Of a stretch of 64,000 nt of DNA, positions 11,364 through 23,481 are shown in pieces. Origin of the DNA: Campanula takesimana (Eukaryota; Streptophyta; Magnoliopsida; Asterales; Campanulaceae); assembly GCA_026119855.1 (NCBI GenBank), contig JAOWBW010000163.1, positions 558,001 through 622,000 on the forward strand. The letters run 5' to 3'. The notes beneath the pieces were generated by a model. It was not told the DNA's origin. It was given only the letters and a program-made list of their open reading frames with translations, and did no database searches. A program made the translations under genes and the position numbers. How positions within the stretch are numbered: the first letter of the stretch is position 1; each line of letters starts with the position of its first letter.

Positions 11364-11377
11364 GGGCTCTGATACCA
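11364..11377 (-). other. Primer binding site of the copia element
   Basis: The plus-strand sequence gggctctgatacca is the reverse complement of tggtatcagagccc, the standard site complementary to the 3' end of initiator tRNA-Met. It is two bases from the LTR start at 11380. Confidence 0.85.
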
Positions 11378-11808
11378 ATTGTTGGAACAATTTCTATCCC
11401 ACTAATGCCATAACTCAAATTTGGGATAAGTTAGAGAGGAGAAGATGAAGGCGGAAGCGTTACCTGTTGAATCCATCTTCAATGTTGCTTAGAGAGAATG
11501 ATGAAGAAGAAGTAGGGAATGAAGTACTTCTAAATGATAGTGCCTTTCTCACTTGTCTTCTTAACACTAATGAAGAGAGTATAGAGAGAATAATGAATTG
11601 TATGTAGTATGTTTCTAAGGCTGGTGGAAGACCTTTATATAAGAAACAAATAGGCACTTCATTTAGGGACTACACCCTTTCACATAAGTGGTGTGAATTT
11701 ACCATTTTTCCCATCATAAATAGGTAATATTACACCTCAGGAATTCTACACATTATTTATTTTTCAACACTTTATATTAACATTGTAAGTATGATTACAT
11801 GTATGGAA

Positions 11809-12547
11809 TTTTTTTTGAGCAAACGACAAATCCATTTCATTCACAATTAGAAAAAAGATGGCACTTCGCAAACACCGAAGGCTCATCCCGAATAATAGTA
11901 ACAATTACATCTCTTAACCTACAACAACGACAAGTCCAATTTGAATCTTGAGACGAACGGATTCCACTCCAAGAAAAACTTGGACACTGCCTCCATCCGG
12001 CATTTAAAAGACTCCCCTTCAGATAATATATTGCGTTTAGCACTTGATAAACAGAATCTAGGTTGACGAAAAAACGCCCACCATAAATCTCAAAATCCAA
12101 CAACCATCCTTGTGCAGTAAGAACTATGATATTCACTTTATTGTGAGAAAATGTGAAAATCGCTGCAATTACAAGATACAAAAAACAACAAACAAAACAA
12201 TAAACAACTATAGACTCTCAACAGAGGAGAGAAACAACGCTCTCACAGAGGAGAGAAAACAACGGCTCTCACATATAGGAGAGAAAACAACGGCTCTCAC
12301 ATATAGGAGAGAAATTTATTTATTATACGATTAACGAAAGGAAAAATAGCAACAACACAATTGTTTGTAGTTTCAACACGTTGAAACTACAAAAAATTGT
12401 GTTGTTGAATAGTAGAAAGAATATCTAACAACAACAGTGGAGGAAATGAAGAGAATTGATAGCAGAGAGAAGAAGATGACGGTGACAGGTTTTGGAAACC
12501 ACCCGAGAGAGGAGGTGTACTAGTAGTTACTTAAAAAAGGCAATATA
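11809..12547 (-). mobile_element. LINE-derived insertion in the copia 5' LTR (family copy 1)
   Basis: The insertion interrupts the LTR and is flanked by a direct repeat attacatgtatggaatt (before 11809 and again at about 12548-12563). The left side begins with a T-run, that is, a poly-A tail on the minus strand, so it arrived by target-primed reverse transcription. The minus-strand frame 12181-11837 contains LDSVYQVLNAIYYLKGSLLN and RQCPSFSWSGIR, matching the plant LINE segment after the RT domain. Upstream are three tandem ctctcaca...gagag motifs (12220-12312) and a 50 bp perfect-stem hairpin (12353-12404). The same architecture occurs at 20745-21440 and 21450-23190. Confidence 0.75.
12353..12404. 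repeat. Hairpin with caacacaatt stem
   Basis: Caacaacacaatt...gtagtttcaac is followed by gttgaaactac...aattgtgttgttg, giving a long stem with almost no loop. Homologous but less perfect hairpins occur at about 21250-21298 and 21585-21632 in the other two family members. Confidence 0.8.
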
Positions 12548-12668
12548 TTACATGTATGGAATTAAATAATGACTTGTTATACAATCCATGTTCTAACAAC
12601 CTAATTTATTACTCCCTCAATCTAATAATAATTGTGTCACTTTAGTTCATTGTTTGTCATAAAATATA

Positions 12669-12923
12669 CTCCTTCCGTCTCATTCGAATTAGGACAAAAT
12701 TCTATTTTGGGTATCTCATTCGAATTAGGACAACCCAAAAATGGAAGTGTTTTATTTAATGAGACTCATATTCACACTCACAACAACTTTCCATTCATTA
12801 TTATCTATCTCACTATCTCTCTCCTATTTCACTTTTCATACTCACAACACATACTCCACTAACACTTTTTCATTAATCCCCGTGCTCAACCCCAAAATCC
12901 TAATTCGGGTGGGACGGAGGGAG
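12669..12923. mobile_element. Stowaway-type MITE, 255 bp
   Basis: The ends are ctccttccgtctcattcgaa and cctaattcgggtgggacgga...gggag, with TA flanks. It is the same subfamily as 46506-46753; both contain attcgaattaggacaaccca. Confidence 0.85.
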
Positions 12924-14530
12924 TATGTAACATCTCTTAGAGATAATTTTTATTTAAAATAAGTAAATTTTATTTGAAAGCAAAATATGTAAATTTTATC
13001 ATGATATAAAAAATGCAAAATATAAAAAAGGCAAAAAAAAAAAAAAGTAAATTACAGTCCTTAAAAACATTTGACAAGACACCTACAACACATAAATGAT
13101 GAATTAAGTATCATTTTTTTTTTTTGAAAGAATTAAGTATTATTGTTGATAATTCTTATATGTAAATACCCTTTATTGAGTTATTTACTTACTTGATCTC
13201 CCAACTTGATCTTGTATATAGTAGGATTCAGCATATACAGAATTTGTTGAGTTGAAAAGATGCAGGTGTTTAGAATCAGGTTCTTATCGTAATTAGAATG
13301 GTTTATTAGATTTTGGTGCTCTTTGAAAATTCCAAAAGAATTTTGACTTGAAGCAATAAAACCAAGCCAAGCCGACCCAATTTAAGTACCATGAGTCTTA
13401 CTTACGGAGTATTTTTTTTTCCTAAACTAATTGTTGTCTGTTTTAATAGAGAAATAGTTTTAAAGAAATTTTATCATGATGTAAAAATTTTATGCAAATA
13501 AATAATGAACAATATTTTTAGGAAATATAAATTGACAAATCAGCTATGATATTTATTATGAGATGAAAATACAAGTCAAACACAATACTCCCTCCGTCCC
13601 AAAATGATCTTCGCGTTTGACTATTCAAACTTTTTAAGAATATGAACACTTGCTTCACTAACCATGCTTTGTTTAGGCATTTTTAAGCTTAAATTGTAAA
13701 AATGTGAAGAACTTTATGGGATAAGAAGAAATGGCAAATGAGAAGATATTTTGGGACGAATGGAGTATTTGTTAATTATATTATACTATGAGTAAAAAAA
13801 TAGTAGAATAAAATCAATAGATGAAAGATTAGAGAGCATCTAATAGGAAGAGTGTGCCAGAGTGGAGAATGGAATATCACTTTGGTCGGCCTCTTAGTAA
13901 AAGATAAACTTGAGTCTCGTTGAAGCCAAATAATTTTAAATTTGAAACAAAAAAATAAAATAAAACTATAATATTATTATTAATCAATGTTGACCTAATA
14001 TTGTTTTACATGCAATATACTATATGTAAATGTGATGATATATAATGTAGGTAGTTGTCAAAGTCTAGTGTCAACTAAAAGTTAAGAATCTAAGAGTTTT
14101 TTTATTTAAAAAAAAAGTTAAGAATCATGAATCACTTTATCATCCCCAGATAATGTATCAACAGAAGAAAAAAATAAATAAAATTTAAAAGGTTAAGTTT
14201 GCACTAATAATTGAGATTATAGCATATGACCCATAACAATAAGCATTTTACAAGTGGGTTACTAAACAACTTGAGCAAAGCTTTGGGCACATATTAGTTA
14301 AGGGTGAACGGGAGGCGGCGGAGCTTGGCTTGGCATTTAAAGTGCTTAGGCGGGAACTAGTCGAGGGGCTGAGAATTTTGAAAATATATATAATATCATG
14401 GTGAAATAGACATGATTTAGACATCATTAAATGAGATTTCAATAAGTCAATTCACAACTCCCGTCTTTAGTTGAAGATTTTTTTTAATTGTATTTAGACT
14501 AATAAGAAACAACGCCGTTTAGAATCAATT
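12924..14530. other. AT-rich gene-free region around the MITE
   Basis: Apart from the MITE at 13588-13765 nothing recognisable is seen. Several A and T homopolymers (13030-13045, 13115-13126, 14528-14545) occur. Short ORFs lack homology to families I know. Confidence 0.5.
13588..13765. mobile_element. Stowaway-type MITE, 178 bp
   Basis: The left end is ctccctccgtcccaaaatga and the right end attttgggacgaatggag, flanked by TA. The interior is non-coding. Confidence 0.8.
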
Positions 14531-14559
14531 TTTTTTTTTTTTTAAATAATAGGGCGGAT

Positions 14560-14880
14560 CTCAGCGCCAAGGGCTCCGAGGCGGAATTTATGACTGAATG
14601 CATTTTTTGGTCGTCTTGGAGTTAATTGTGGTGTTTTATGGCCGCCTAGCTTGTATGTATGGAGGAGACGCTCACCCTGATTAGTCGGCGTCAAGGCTGC
14701 CCATGCGACGATTTTCTGACTGAACACGTTTTCTGACCAACTTAGAGTTAATCGCGGCGTTTTTATGCTCCCTAAGGTCTAGTTGGGTACGCGACCCTTA
14801 GCCCGACTAGCATTGATTTTCTGACTGATCGTGTTTTTTTTGGCAGACTTGAAGTTTATTGCGACCTTTTCGAACACTGT
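14560..14880. repeat. Imperfect 130 bp tandem repeats
   Basis: The block cgattttctgactga...cgtttt...gagttaatcgcggcgtttt recurs at about 14585, 14710 and 14810 with divergence. Another copy starts at about 17470 in the downstream duplicate. Confidence 0.55.
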
Positions 14881-15372
14881 TTAAGGCACGATAAAGTTGC
14901 AACTTCATATTTATGGTATGCGATTTTCTAAAATTTTACCATATCGTTTTTCTTCGATAATAATTGGTAGGGCTTTAATAATGAATACAAGGCTCAACAA
15001 CTACAACATGATTCTAAACTCCATCGCACAATTTGAAAAAGTACGAATGTGGTTGTTATCATGACCTTTTCTACTGGTGCAAGAACATTGTCGAACCACT
15101 GAATTCAATTACTTGACTAGCAAAATAAAACAATTCATGTCCAAAGACATTGATCCAATTTAAGAAAAGATAAACTATATATTGTGGTGTATATTATGAA
15201 GATACATGTAAATGTAAAATATTATGGGGCAACTACCATTAATTAAGTAATTGATTCTAATAGAAACTACCATCAAAGACGTGGAATTTCAAATACTACC
15301 ACCTAGTCCATGATTTATCAAAAGACACCCATGTTCTTACTAAATGATGTGAAATTATATTAGTGCCACTCC
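14793..15372 (+). repeat. Direct duplicate, left copy (580 bp)
   Basis: This segment, from gacccttagcccgactagca to ttagtgccactcc, is repeated with substitutions at 17452-18070. The right 137 bp (from 15236, ggggcaactacc) is the left end of the TIR element described at 17936-20663. The copy is cut off exactly where the LTR element begins at 15373. Confidence 0.8.
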
Positions 15373-17451
15373 TGTTGTGTATATGTCCTAAGCACGTTAT
15401 TAAAATGATATTATGGTATCTTTAGTTTCATTTATGAAGAGATGTTTTATAATTATTATTATATTGTTGTATGTTTTGTTTATAATAATCTCCGTCTCTA
15501 GTTACTTATGAAGAACTAGTATGAGTTTAATGGATGAGCATAAGATGGTCATGTTCATGGTGATGCGGATTAAACTTGTAGGTACTTGTTGGAAAACATG
15601 GTCAAATGTTATAATTAAATCTCATAATAATTATATCATTAGAATCCTGAGACCTGAGATTATTACGGTTTTCTACATGAATGAACATTTAGCTTGACAT
15701 AGTCAAACGTTACCTTTAACTGGGTAATGATAAACGCTATGATTGGCATAATCAAAATAATGTACAGAAGTGTGATAAGCCAATAAGAGATTTGTCCCTC
15801 TGCGTGAGAGATGTTTGGGTCCCTCGAAGATAGTATTGATGAAATGTATGACCTTAGTCAAAATGAATTGATTAGATAAATGTTTATTTGGATTATTAAT
15901 ATATTAGAAATCGAGAAAAGTATCGAACAATGTAAGTTGACCATATTACTTACGTTCAATAGACACCGTGAGACAAATGGGGTTGTGATATGTTCTATGA
16001 GGAAATACCAAACTTTGATAAGTTATATTATATGGGTAATAATGATTTGCTAGAGCCCGTTTATGATTTATGAGATACATTTGGAACGGACTCATTACCA
16101 TAATAATATAATCATATAGAGTCACACACAAAGAATGAATTGTTAAAAAGGCTAAAAACGGGTTTTCCGGCTTGGGAATGACTCGGACCCACATGCACGA
16201 CTCGGGGGAACGACTCGGACCCACAGGCACGACTCAGACTCTAGCTCATCAGCACGAGTGCATGCTTTGGGTCGAGTTCTAAGAATGAATGGCTGTTGAG
16301 AACCAGTCGTTCTCAGGAGACCGAGCCGTTCTGGAAAACTCGTGCTCTGGTGCCCGAGTCGTTCTAACGAGTTGGCCTTGGCCTGGGCCTGCTTACCTGA
16401 CATTACAAGAGAATACAAGATTTAGGTTATTTCTCCTTAAGAGTTAAGGAATAATAAGTATAAATAACCCTCTATCATTCCTAATCAATACGATAATATC
16501 CTATTGTGTTTGAGAAACATAATACCTGACTAAGATCTAGAATCAAAGATCAAGAACAAAAAAAAAAATCATATTGCCTAAAAGATTAGAAATATAATTT
16601 CTAATATTTGGATCTATCAATCTAGTTTAAAAAAACCGTTCCTGAAATTTGTTCGCAATGTGGATACGTATAGAGGGTGTTCGCTTCTCAACACCTACAA
16701 AGTTTGTGATATAACATCAAGAATTCAAAGCTCAAGTTTGAAGATTCAAGATCCAAAAGTTTCAAAGCATCACACGAGTTAGTATTCTAAATTCATCTAG
16801 TATTTAATTTAATCATTATGAACGAATCCAGGCTCTAGGGTTTTATTTTTGTTGTTATTTCTGCTGCGCATATTGCCTCAAAACCCAACAGTGGTATCAG
16901 ATCTCCGTTCATCGATGATTATTATAATAGTATCAGGTTAGATATATGATTCGATTATAGAATCTAGCATGATTTGAATTTTAGAATGATGATATTTATT
17001 TGTTTTGTTTTTGAAAAAAAATATATGAGATAATATGATCATGAGTGAGTTGTAGGATATCTAGAATTGCATTATTAATGAGATTAATATATTCCCTCAG
17101 ATCATCAAATTTTAAGTTGATTGTCATGTTGATGTTCTAAGATTCATGAATAAATTGTTTATTATAGGTCTGATGATTATAGTGATTCGATCATTCATGA
17201 ACACCAAAAACCTAATTGAATCAAGAAACCAATTATAGGGTTGAATTTAGAAATCAGTAAGTCTGGTTGTCGGACGGCACGACCGTACCCTTCCAAGAAC
17301 TCGATCGTGCAGTGTCTGCACGGGCGTGCAGAATTTTACACTCGGTCATGCAAGTCCTACTAGTTTTAAGAAATCTGTTTTTGATGCTTTTCAGATTTTG
17401 TAAATTCTTTATTTGCATGTATAACCTATAGTAGGCTTGTGTGCTCTTCTA
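15373..17451 (+). mobile_element. LTR and leader of a truncated LTR retrotransposon
   Basis: The LTR-like segment 15373-16890 begins tgttgtgtatatgtcc and ends aaacccaaca. It is followed by tggtatcagatc at 16892, a tRNA-Met-type primer site. About 550 bp of leader follow, then the sequence changes to the duplicated flank at 17452. No gag or pol is present and no second LTR is seen. GC-rich cgactcggacccac-type repeats lie at 16180-16370, inside the LTR. Confidence 0.65.
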
Positions 17452-18070
17452 GACCCTTGGCCCGACTAGCATCGATTTTCTGACTGGGCGTATTTTTTTT
17501 TGGCAGAATTGAAGTTAATCGCGGCATTTTACGATTGTCTAGCGCATATGTACTCTTCTAGGCCGATTTTCAAACATTGTTTAAGGCACAACAAAGTTGC
17601 AATATCATATTTATGGTATACGATTTCCCAAAATTTTACCATGTCGTTTTTTCTTTGATATTAATTGGTAGGGCTTTAATAATGGATAAAATGTAAGGCT
17701 CAACAACAAAAACAATATGATTTTAAACTCCATCGCACAATTTGAGAAATTGCGGATGTGGCTGTTATCATGACTTTTTCTACTGCTGCAAGAACATTGT
17801 CAAGCCACTGAATTCTATTGCTTGACTAGCAAAATAAATAATTTATGTCCATTTTTTTCCTATTTAAGAAAAAATAAACTATTGTGGTGTATATTATGAA
17901 GCTACATGTAAATGTAAAATATTATGGGGCAACTACCATTTAGTTATTGATCTTAATATAAACTACCATCAAAGACATGGAATTTCAAATACCACCACCT
18001 AGTCCATGGTTTATCAAAGGACACTCATGTCCTTAATAAATGATGCAAAATCACATTAGTGCCACTCCCT
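17452..18070 (+). repeat. Direct duplicate, right copy
   Basis: This is the counterpart of 14793-15372; it continues past the point where the left copy is interrupted, into the TIR element. Confidence 0.8.
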
Positions 18071-18195
18071 CCATCATTTCACTTTCTCTCTCCATGCACC
18101 ATGACCACCTTTGGCCACCTATACCCACCTTCTTCGGCGACCACCCTAGAGACCATTTTTGGCGACTATTTTCCGGCAACCACTAACTCTTGTGA

Positions 18196-18880
18196 CCAAA
18201 CAACTGAGAACTTACCAATAAGTTCTCAGTTGTCAACAAAACTACTAAGAACACGATTAACTCCGACGACTATCAACTCCGACAATCAAACAGTTATGAA
18301 CTTCTCAGTAAGTTCTCAATTGTCAACTAAACTACTAAGAGGACGATCAACTCCAACGACCACCAACTCCGGCCATTAAACAACTGATAACTTATTAGTA
18401 AGTTCTCGATTGTAAACTAAACTAATAAGAACACGATCAACTCCAGTGACCGCTAACTCTGGCGAAAAAATAATTGAGAACTTATCAGTAAGTTCTTAGT
18501 TGTCAACTAACTTCTAAGAACACTATCAACTCCAGCGATCAAACAACTGAGAACTTATTAGTAAGTTCTCTGTTGTCAACTAAACTACTAAGAACACGAT
18601 CAACTCCAGCGACCACCAACTCCGTCAACCAAAAAACTAAGAACTTAGCAATAAGTTCTCAGTTGTCAACTAAACTACTAAGAACATGATCAACTCCAAC
18701 GGCCACCAACTTCAGTGACCACCAACTCCGATGACTAAACAACTGATAAGTTATCCGTAAGTTTTCAGTTACCAACTAAACTACTAAGAACATGACGAAC
18801 TCCATCTACCACCAACTCCGGCAACCAAACAACTGAGAACTTATCAGTAAGTTCTTAATTATCAACTAAGAACTTAATGA
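18196..18880. repeat. Palindrome-bearing minisatellite, about 93 bp units
   Basis: About seven units each contain aactgagaactta, a short spacer and taagttctcagtt (a hairpin), followed by gtcaactaaactactaagaa and a cgatcaactccagcgaccac block. Units are diverged. The open frame across the first copies is only a reflection of the repeat. Confidence 0.85.
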
Positions 18881-19370
18881 TAATTTTACAGTTGTTCAAG
18901 TACAGTTTTTCCATGATCAACTTCACAATTTTTCCAATAACAACTTCACGGTTTTTCTAAAAACAAAATCCCAGTTCTTCCAAGAACAAATTCATAGTTG
19001 TTCCAAGAACACTTTCAAAGAACGAATTCACAATTGTTGAAGAACAACTGAAAAGTACACATTTTGTTCATAACTATTTCAAGAACAACGGCAAAGTTCA
19101 TAGGTGTTCTGAGAACTATTAAGAAGTCTGCCATAAACTCTTTCTAACAATCAACAACTGAATGGTTTACAGTTTTCCCAAGAAACAATAGAGAAGTTCA
19201 CAAGAACAACTTCACATTTGTTCTAAGAATAACTACACAGCTGTTACAAGAACAACTGAAAAAATTATAGTTTGTTCATGATTGTGTCAACAACAACTGA
19301 GAAGTTCACAGTTGTTCCAATAACATCTAAGAGTTCGCAGATTGTTCACAATCGTTCCAATTATTTTAAG
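18881..19370. repeat. Degenerate AGAACAACT/GTTGTTC repeats
   Basis: Many short motifs such as agaacaactgagaagttcac and gttgttccaagaacaac alternate in both orientations. They look like decayed derivatives of the adjacent minisatellite. Similar motifs resume at about 19650-19800. Confidence 0.65.
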
Positions 19371-20744
19371 AACAATACCACACTCCTTCCATTTCGAACT
19401 ACATGACGTTTTAGGAGTAAATGTTTGTTCCAAAATACTTGACATTTTACAATTACCAAGAAATATTTGTTCTTATTTACCAATTATACCCTTATTCATT
19501 ATTATAAACTATCTCTTATATATGCATATAAACTTTCTAGAAAATTGGATTATGTTAAGGGAACATACGTCTTTCTAATATGTATTAATTTCATTTCTTA
19601 ATATGTGTGAAAAAATCTAAAACGACATGTACTTTGAAACATATAGATTATACGAGAACAACAGAGAAGTTCACTGTTTGTTCACCAATATTTCAAGAAC
19701 AACTGAGGAGTTCACAATTGTTATTGCAGCTGTTCCAATAACAACTGAAAAGTTCAATGGTTGTTCACAATTTCTCCAAAACAACTGTGAATGTCTCAGA
19801 TATTTGCTTATGCAATGAAAAGATATTTGCTTATGCAATGAAAAATCAATTGAGTCGCCAATAATGTACCCCTACTTCAAATACAAGAACAACATCCCAT
19901 TTAGAAGAAATTCAAAGAAAAGTGGGAAGGGAGTTGTGAGCATGAAGATTTATGTATAGGAACCATAATTTAAATATGTGAATTATGAGTAGTGAGATTT
20001 TTCGTTTGCAGACAAACATTAAGTTCTAACCTGACATTATAAAGTTTTGTCAATAGCATTAAATGCAAAAAGTGCCCAGAGTGGAACGGTCGCTCGAGGT
20101 AGCCGGAGCTTGGAAGAGTAGAAAGAGAGAGAGAGTGGATCTATGCTAGATCTCGGATGTTGATGCAAGATCGGCTAGGGGAAGACCGAATAAGAGTTGC
20201 CGACATGAGAAAAAGTGGTCGAAGCGGTGGGTTCACCATAGGAAGGGGAATGGGGGTCCGGATGTGGGAATGTTAGAGAGAGAAAAGAGAGATAGAGAGT
20301 ATATGTGTGGGTGTTGAGTGAGAGAAAGGGTGGCCGGTGGAGGGGGAGGGCGCCAAAGGAAGGGGATCAGGGTGGTCACCAAAGGAGGGGGATCAGAGGC
20401 ATCGCCAAAGGAGGGAAATGGGGAGTCACCAGGGGATAGGGTAGAGAGAAAAAGTAGTGTGAGAATGTGTGTGTGTGTGGCTGATAACAAAAGAGGGAGG
20501 TGTGGTGGTTTTGTTTTGATAAGGGGTAGTTTTGAGATTTCAAGTTATTAATGGACCCTATGGTAACGTACAATTATATGATGAATGAGGTGATAAATCA
20601 AAATATTCTAATGGATTAGGTGGTAGATTCGTTTAGGATCGAGGACTAGGTGGTAATTTTCTCAAATATTATTAAAGATATTAGTTAAATGTAATTTTTT
20701 TTCATATCTCTTTTTATTTATTTTTAAAGGAAACTCAAAATCAT

Positions 20745-21440
20745 TAGTATTCACAATGATAATAAAATAGATGACACTTCACAAAGACCGAAGGCTCACC
20801 TAAATATCAAGAGTATTTCCATCACTTACCTTATAACAATGAAATATCAGATATAAAATTTGAGACGTTCAGATTCCACTCCAAGTAAAACTTAGACATT
20901 CCCTTATTTCGGCATTTAACAAATCTCCATTCGGATAATATTTTGCGTTGAACACTTAATATACTCGAGAAACCGGGTTAACAAGAAAACGCTCATCAGA
21001 CATCTCAAACTCCACGAAAATATTTGTGCAATAAGAACAATGGTATCCTCTTCATTGTTAGATAATGTGGAATTCGTCGCCCTTACAAGATGAAAAAATA
21101 AACAAACAAACATACACATACATTGGCTCTCAACAAATGAGAGAAATCCAACTGCTCTCAACGAATGAGAGAAATCTAACGACTCTCAACAAATGAGAGA
21201 ATCTTATTATAAAATAAATTAAAAGTAAAAAAACATAAACATCAATACAATTATTGTAATCTCAATAAATTGGAATTACATAAATTGTGTTGTTGAAGAT
21301 CGATTAAAAAAGAAGATGGAAGTTTTTGGGTTGAGCGGGAGAGAAGTTGAGAGAAAAGTTGTGACGAGAGATACAAAACCTATGGTGTATTTTCCATTTT
21401 TTTTCATAGCTCTTAAGAAGTCAAATTAGAAAAAAGCTAA
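20745..21440 (-). mobile_element. LINE-derived repeat family copy 2
   Basis: This copy is homologous to 11809-12547: gatgacacttcacaaagaccgaaggctcacc, the ttcagattccactccaagtaaaact block and the cggcatttaac block occur in the same order. Three tandem ctctcaacaaatgagag hairpin motifs (21128-21204) and the caattattgtaatctcaa hairpin region (21245-21300) follow. Reading is on the minus strand. It is inverted relative to copy 3, which begins right next to it. Confidence 0.7.
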
Positions 21441-21449
21441 ATAAATGAC

Positions 21450-23190
21450 TAAATTGGACTATTTTGTCTCAAATTCCATCTTCTTCCTTGCAAAAGAAAA
21501 CCGTTTTCTCTTTTTCCATTCCCGACTCTTCAACAGCACAATTTTTCTTCATTTCCTTATTATTCATTCTCGTTGTACGCATTCAACAACACAACTTTGT
21601 AATCTCAAGTTACAAAAATTGTGTTGTTGATTTTTTTCCAGTTTTTCCCTTTTGACGTATAATAAATTTCTCTCCTTTGTGAAAACCATTGTTTTCTATC
21701 TATTTTGAGACCCGTTGTTTCTCTCCTCTATGAGAGTGTGTGTTTCTTTGTTTTTTTTAATTGTTTTTTCATCTTAAAATGACGACGATTCTTGTATTTT
21801 CACACAAAGAAGTGGATGCCGATGGTCTTACTACACAATGATGGTTTGCGGATTTTGAGATGTTTGTTAGACGTTTTATTCATCAACACAAATTTTTCAT
21901 ATTAAGAGCTCAGCTCAAAATATTACACGAAGGGAGATTTCTTAAATTCCGGATTGAGGCCAATGTCCAAATTTTACTTGGAGGTGGAATTCGAGCGTCT
22001 CAAGATTTATGTTGTTTTAGGTTAAGCAATGGAACTACTATTGTTATTGAGGTGGTCTCTCGTGAGAACACCTAGATCCGTCTCATCGAAGAGACGGGTC
22101 GACCTATAACTCGTGTAAAACATTCTTCGCGAAGCGTAGGATTCCAACCCATGCTCCACTCAAAATCTGCCACATGGCAGCGACCCATTGGCCCAATTTT
22201 ATTTATTTATTTATTTTTATTTCCCAGAAAAAAAATCGGTTTTTTAGTTTTTATATTTTTTTTGACAGTTTTTTTTCGTTTGCCGAAAGTAATACTTAGT
22301 ATAACTAAATGTAACAACTGTGTTACTTCTAAAGTAACATTGTTTATAAGTAAACGTAACACCAGTTTTACAAAAAAAGATAAAAATGCTCATTGTACTC
22401 ATCGTTCAACTGTTACTAACTATAAATACGTGTAACTCTAACAATAACTAAATGTAATTATCGTTATACTGAAATGTAATAGTGTTTTTCCAGATTTTTT
22501 TTTTCGTATTTTGATTTTATTTTTTGAAAGAAAGTAACATTTGAAAAATAACAACTTATATACATGAATGTAATTATTTATACAAGTAAATGTAACACTT
22601 TAGTAGATGAAATTGTAACAGATTTCTATAGATAATGTAATACTTTTACATGTATCATGATAAATTGAACCTATTGTAACTTATTATTTGAAAACATATG
22701 GATAAACTATATACAAGTAAACGTAACTGTTTTACAATGTTATTATACAAGTAAAATGTAACATTCATTTATAAAAATTGTTACTTTCTTACTTTTACAA
22801 TTTTACTAACACAAGTGTTTTTAGTTCTAAAGTGTGAATGGTTGAATTATTACTTTTCTAATACATATGTGTTACAATTATGTATAAACACTGTTACATA
22901 TAAGTAACACTTTCGTTACATTTGAGTTATAATATGTATTACTTTTGGCAAACCGAAAAAACACCAAAATAAAAATATAAAAACTAAAAAAAAAAGAATT
23001 TTTTTTTTTGCCCGCGGGTCATGTGTCCGTGTCGTGGGTCAAAAATGACATGTCTCGATTATGAAACGAGTCATGGTGTTCTCATACAAGTTTTTGTCAT
23101 TGTTATTTGGTGTGAGCCTCGAGTCCATGTGGGGTGCGGTCTCTTTTTAAATTGTGAATAAAATTGATTTATCTTTTGCTAAAAATAATT
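21450..23190 (+). mobile_element. LINE-derived repeat family copy 3, interrupted by a TIR element
   Basis: Parts 21450-22057 and 23091-23190 are homologous to copies 1 and 2 in the plus orientation: the caacaacacaac hairpin (21585-21632), ctctcctctatgagag motifs (21670-21740), the ccaaattttacttggaggtgg block, and a 3' end aattgtgaataaaattgatttatc...tgctaaaaa that matches the poly-A end of copy 1. A second mobile element (22058-23090) splits it. Confidence 0.7.
22058..23090. mobile_element. TIR foldback element rich in GTAAC motifs
   Basis: The left end tctcgtgagaacacc and right end ggtgttctcatacaag are inverted repeats. Further in, gtttttatattttt...cgtttgccgaaagtaata mirrors tattacttttggcaaaccg...aaaaatataaaaac. 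The interior has dozens of tgtaac/gttac motifs in an AT-rich background and no coding capacity. Confidence 0.65.
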
Positions 23191-23481
23191 AAAAAATTGG
23201 ACTAATTTGTCCAAGATGATCCCTTCGACGCGACTGGGAACATAGACGCCTATACTAGACGGGCAATAAAAACCATTAGGGCTCGTTTGGTTGGCCGATA
23301 GGATTAGTTCGTTTTAATAGTAAGTCGATTATTACCCTAGGGATTAATAACACAACCTCTTTTTTTGGGATAAATAATAAAAAAAAAGGGATAAGAGCGG
23401 ATAAGGGGATAATGGCAAATACTAAATACAGGGAATATTATACACAGGGAACAAAATATTCCAAATCTGCCCTTGCCCGTT

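Larger units (their letters stand above)
6514..12598 (-). mobile_element. Internally deleted Ty1/copia retrotransposon
   Basis: Left LTR 6514-6980 and right LTR 11380-12598 (the latter enlarged by an insertion) are near-identical, start tgttggaac and end ttctaaca. The complement of tggtatcagagccc lies at 11364-11377 beside the right LTR, and a purine tract (complement of atctcccactt) lies beside the left one, so the element is read on the minus strand. The flanks share acctaat (6507-6513 and 12599-12605), consistent with a target duplication. Domain order on the minus strand is gag, integrase, reverse transcriptase, RNase H, the copia order. Protease and the N-terminal integrase part are missing. 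Confidence 0.9.
17936..20663. mobile_element. Non-autonomous TIR element carrying a minisatellite
   Basis: The left end (ggggcaactaccatttag, then gatcttaatataaactacca) is homologous to the reverse complement of the right end (gagaaaattaccacctag, then gatcctaaacgaatctacca), giving long imperfect inverted termini. The interior has no transposase: it holds the palindromic minisatellite, degenerate AGAACAACT repeats up to about 19800, and a GA/GT-rich part (20100-20480). Ends of this style are common in Mutator-like elements, but I could not identify a clear 9 bp target duplication. Confidence 0.55.

Noticed and set aside
18059..18379. 106-codon Ser/Thr-rich ORF
   Set aside because: It only reflects the tandem minisatellite; no start context, splice signal or family match is visible.
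19388..19640. Possible further MITE (actccttccatttcgaac left end)
   Set aside because: No convincing matching right terminus or TA duplication could be found.
20233..20573. Overlapping ORFs on both strands in GA/GT-rich DNA
   Set aside because: Low complexity inside the TIR element, no conserved motif.
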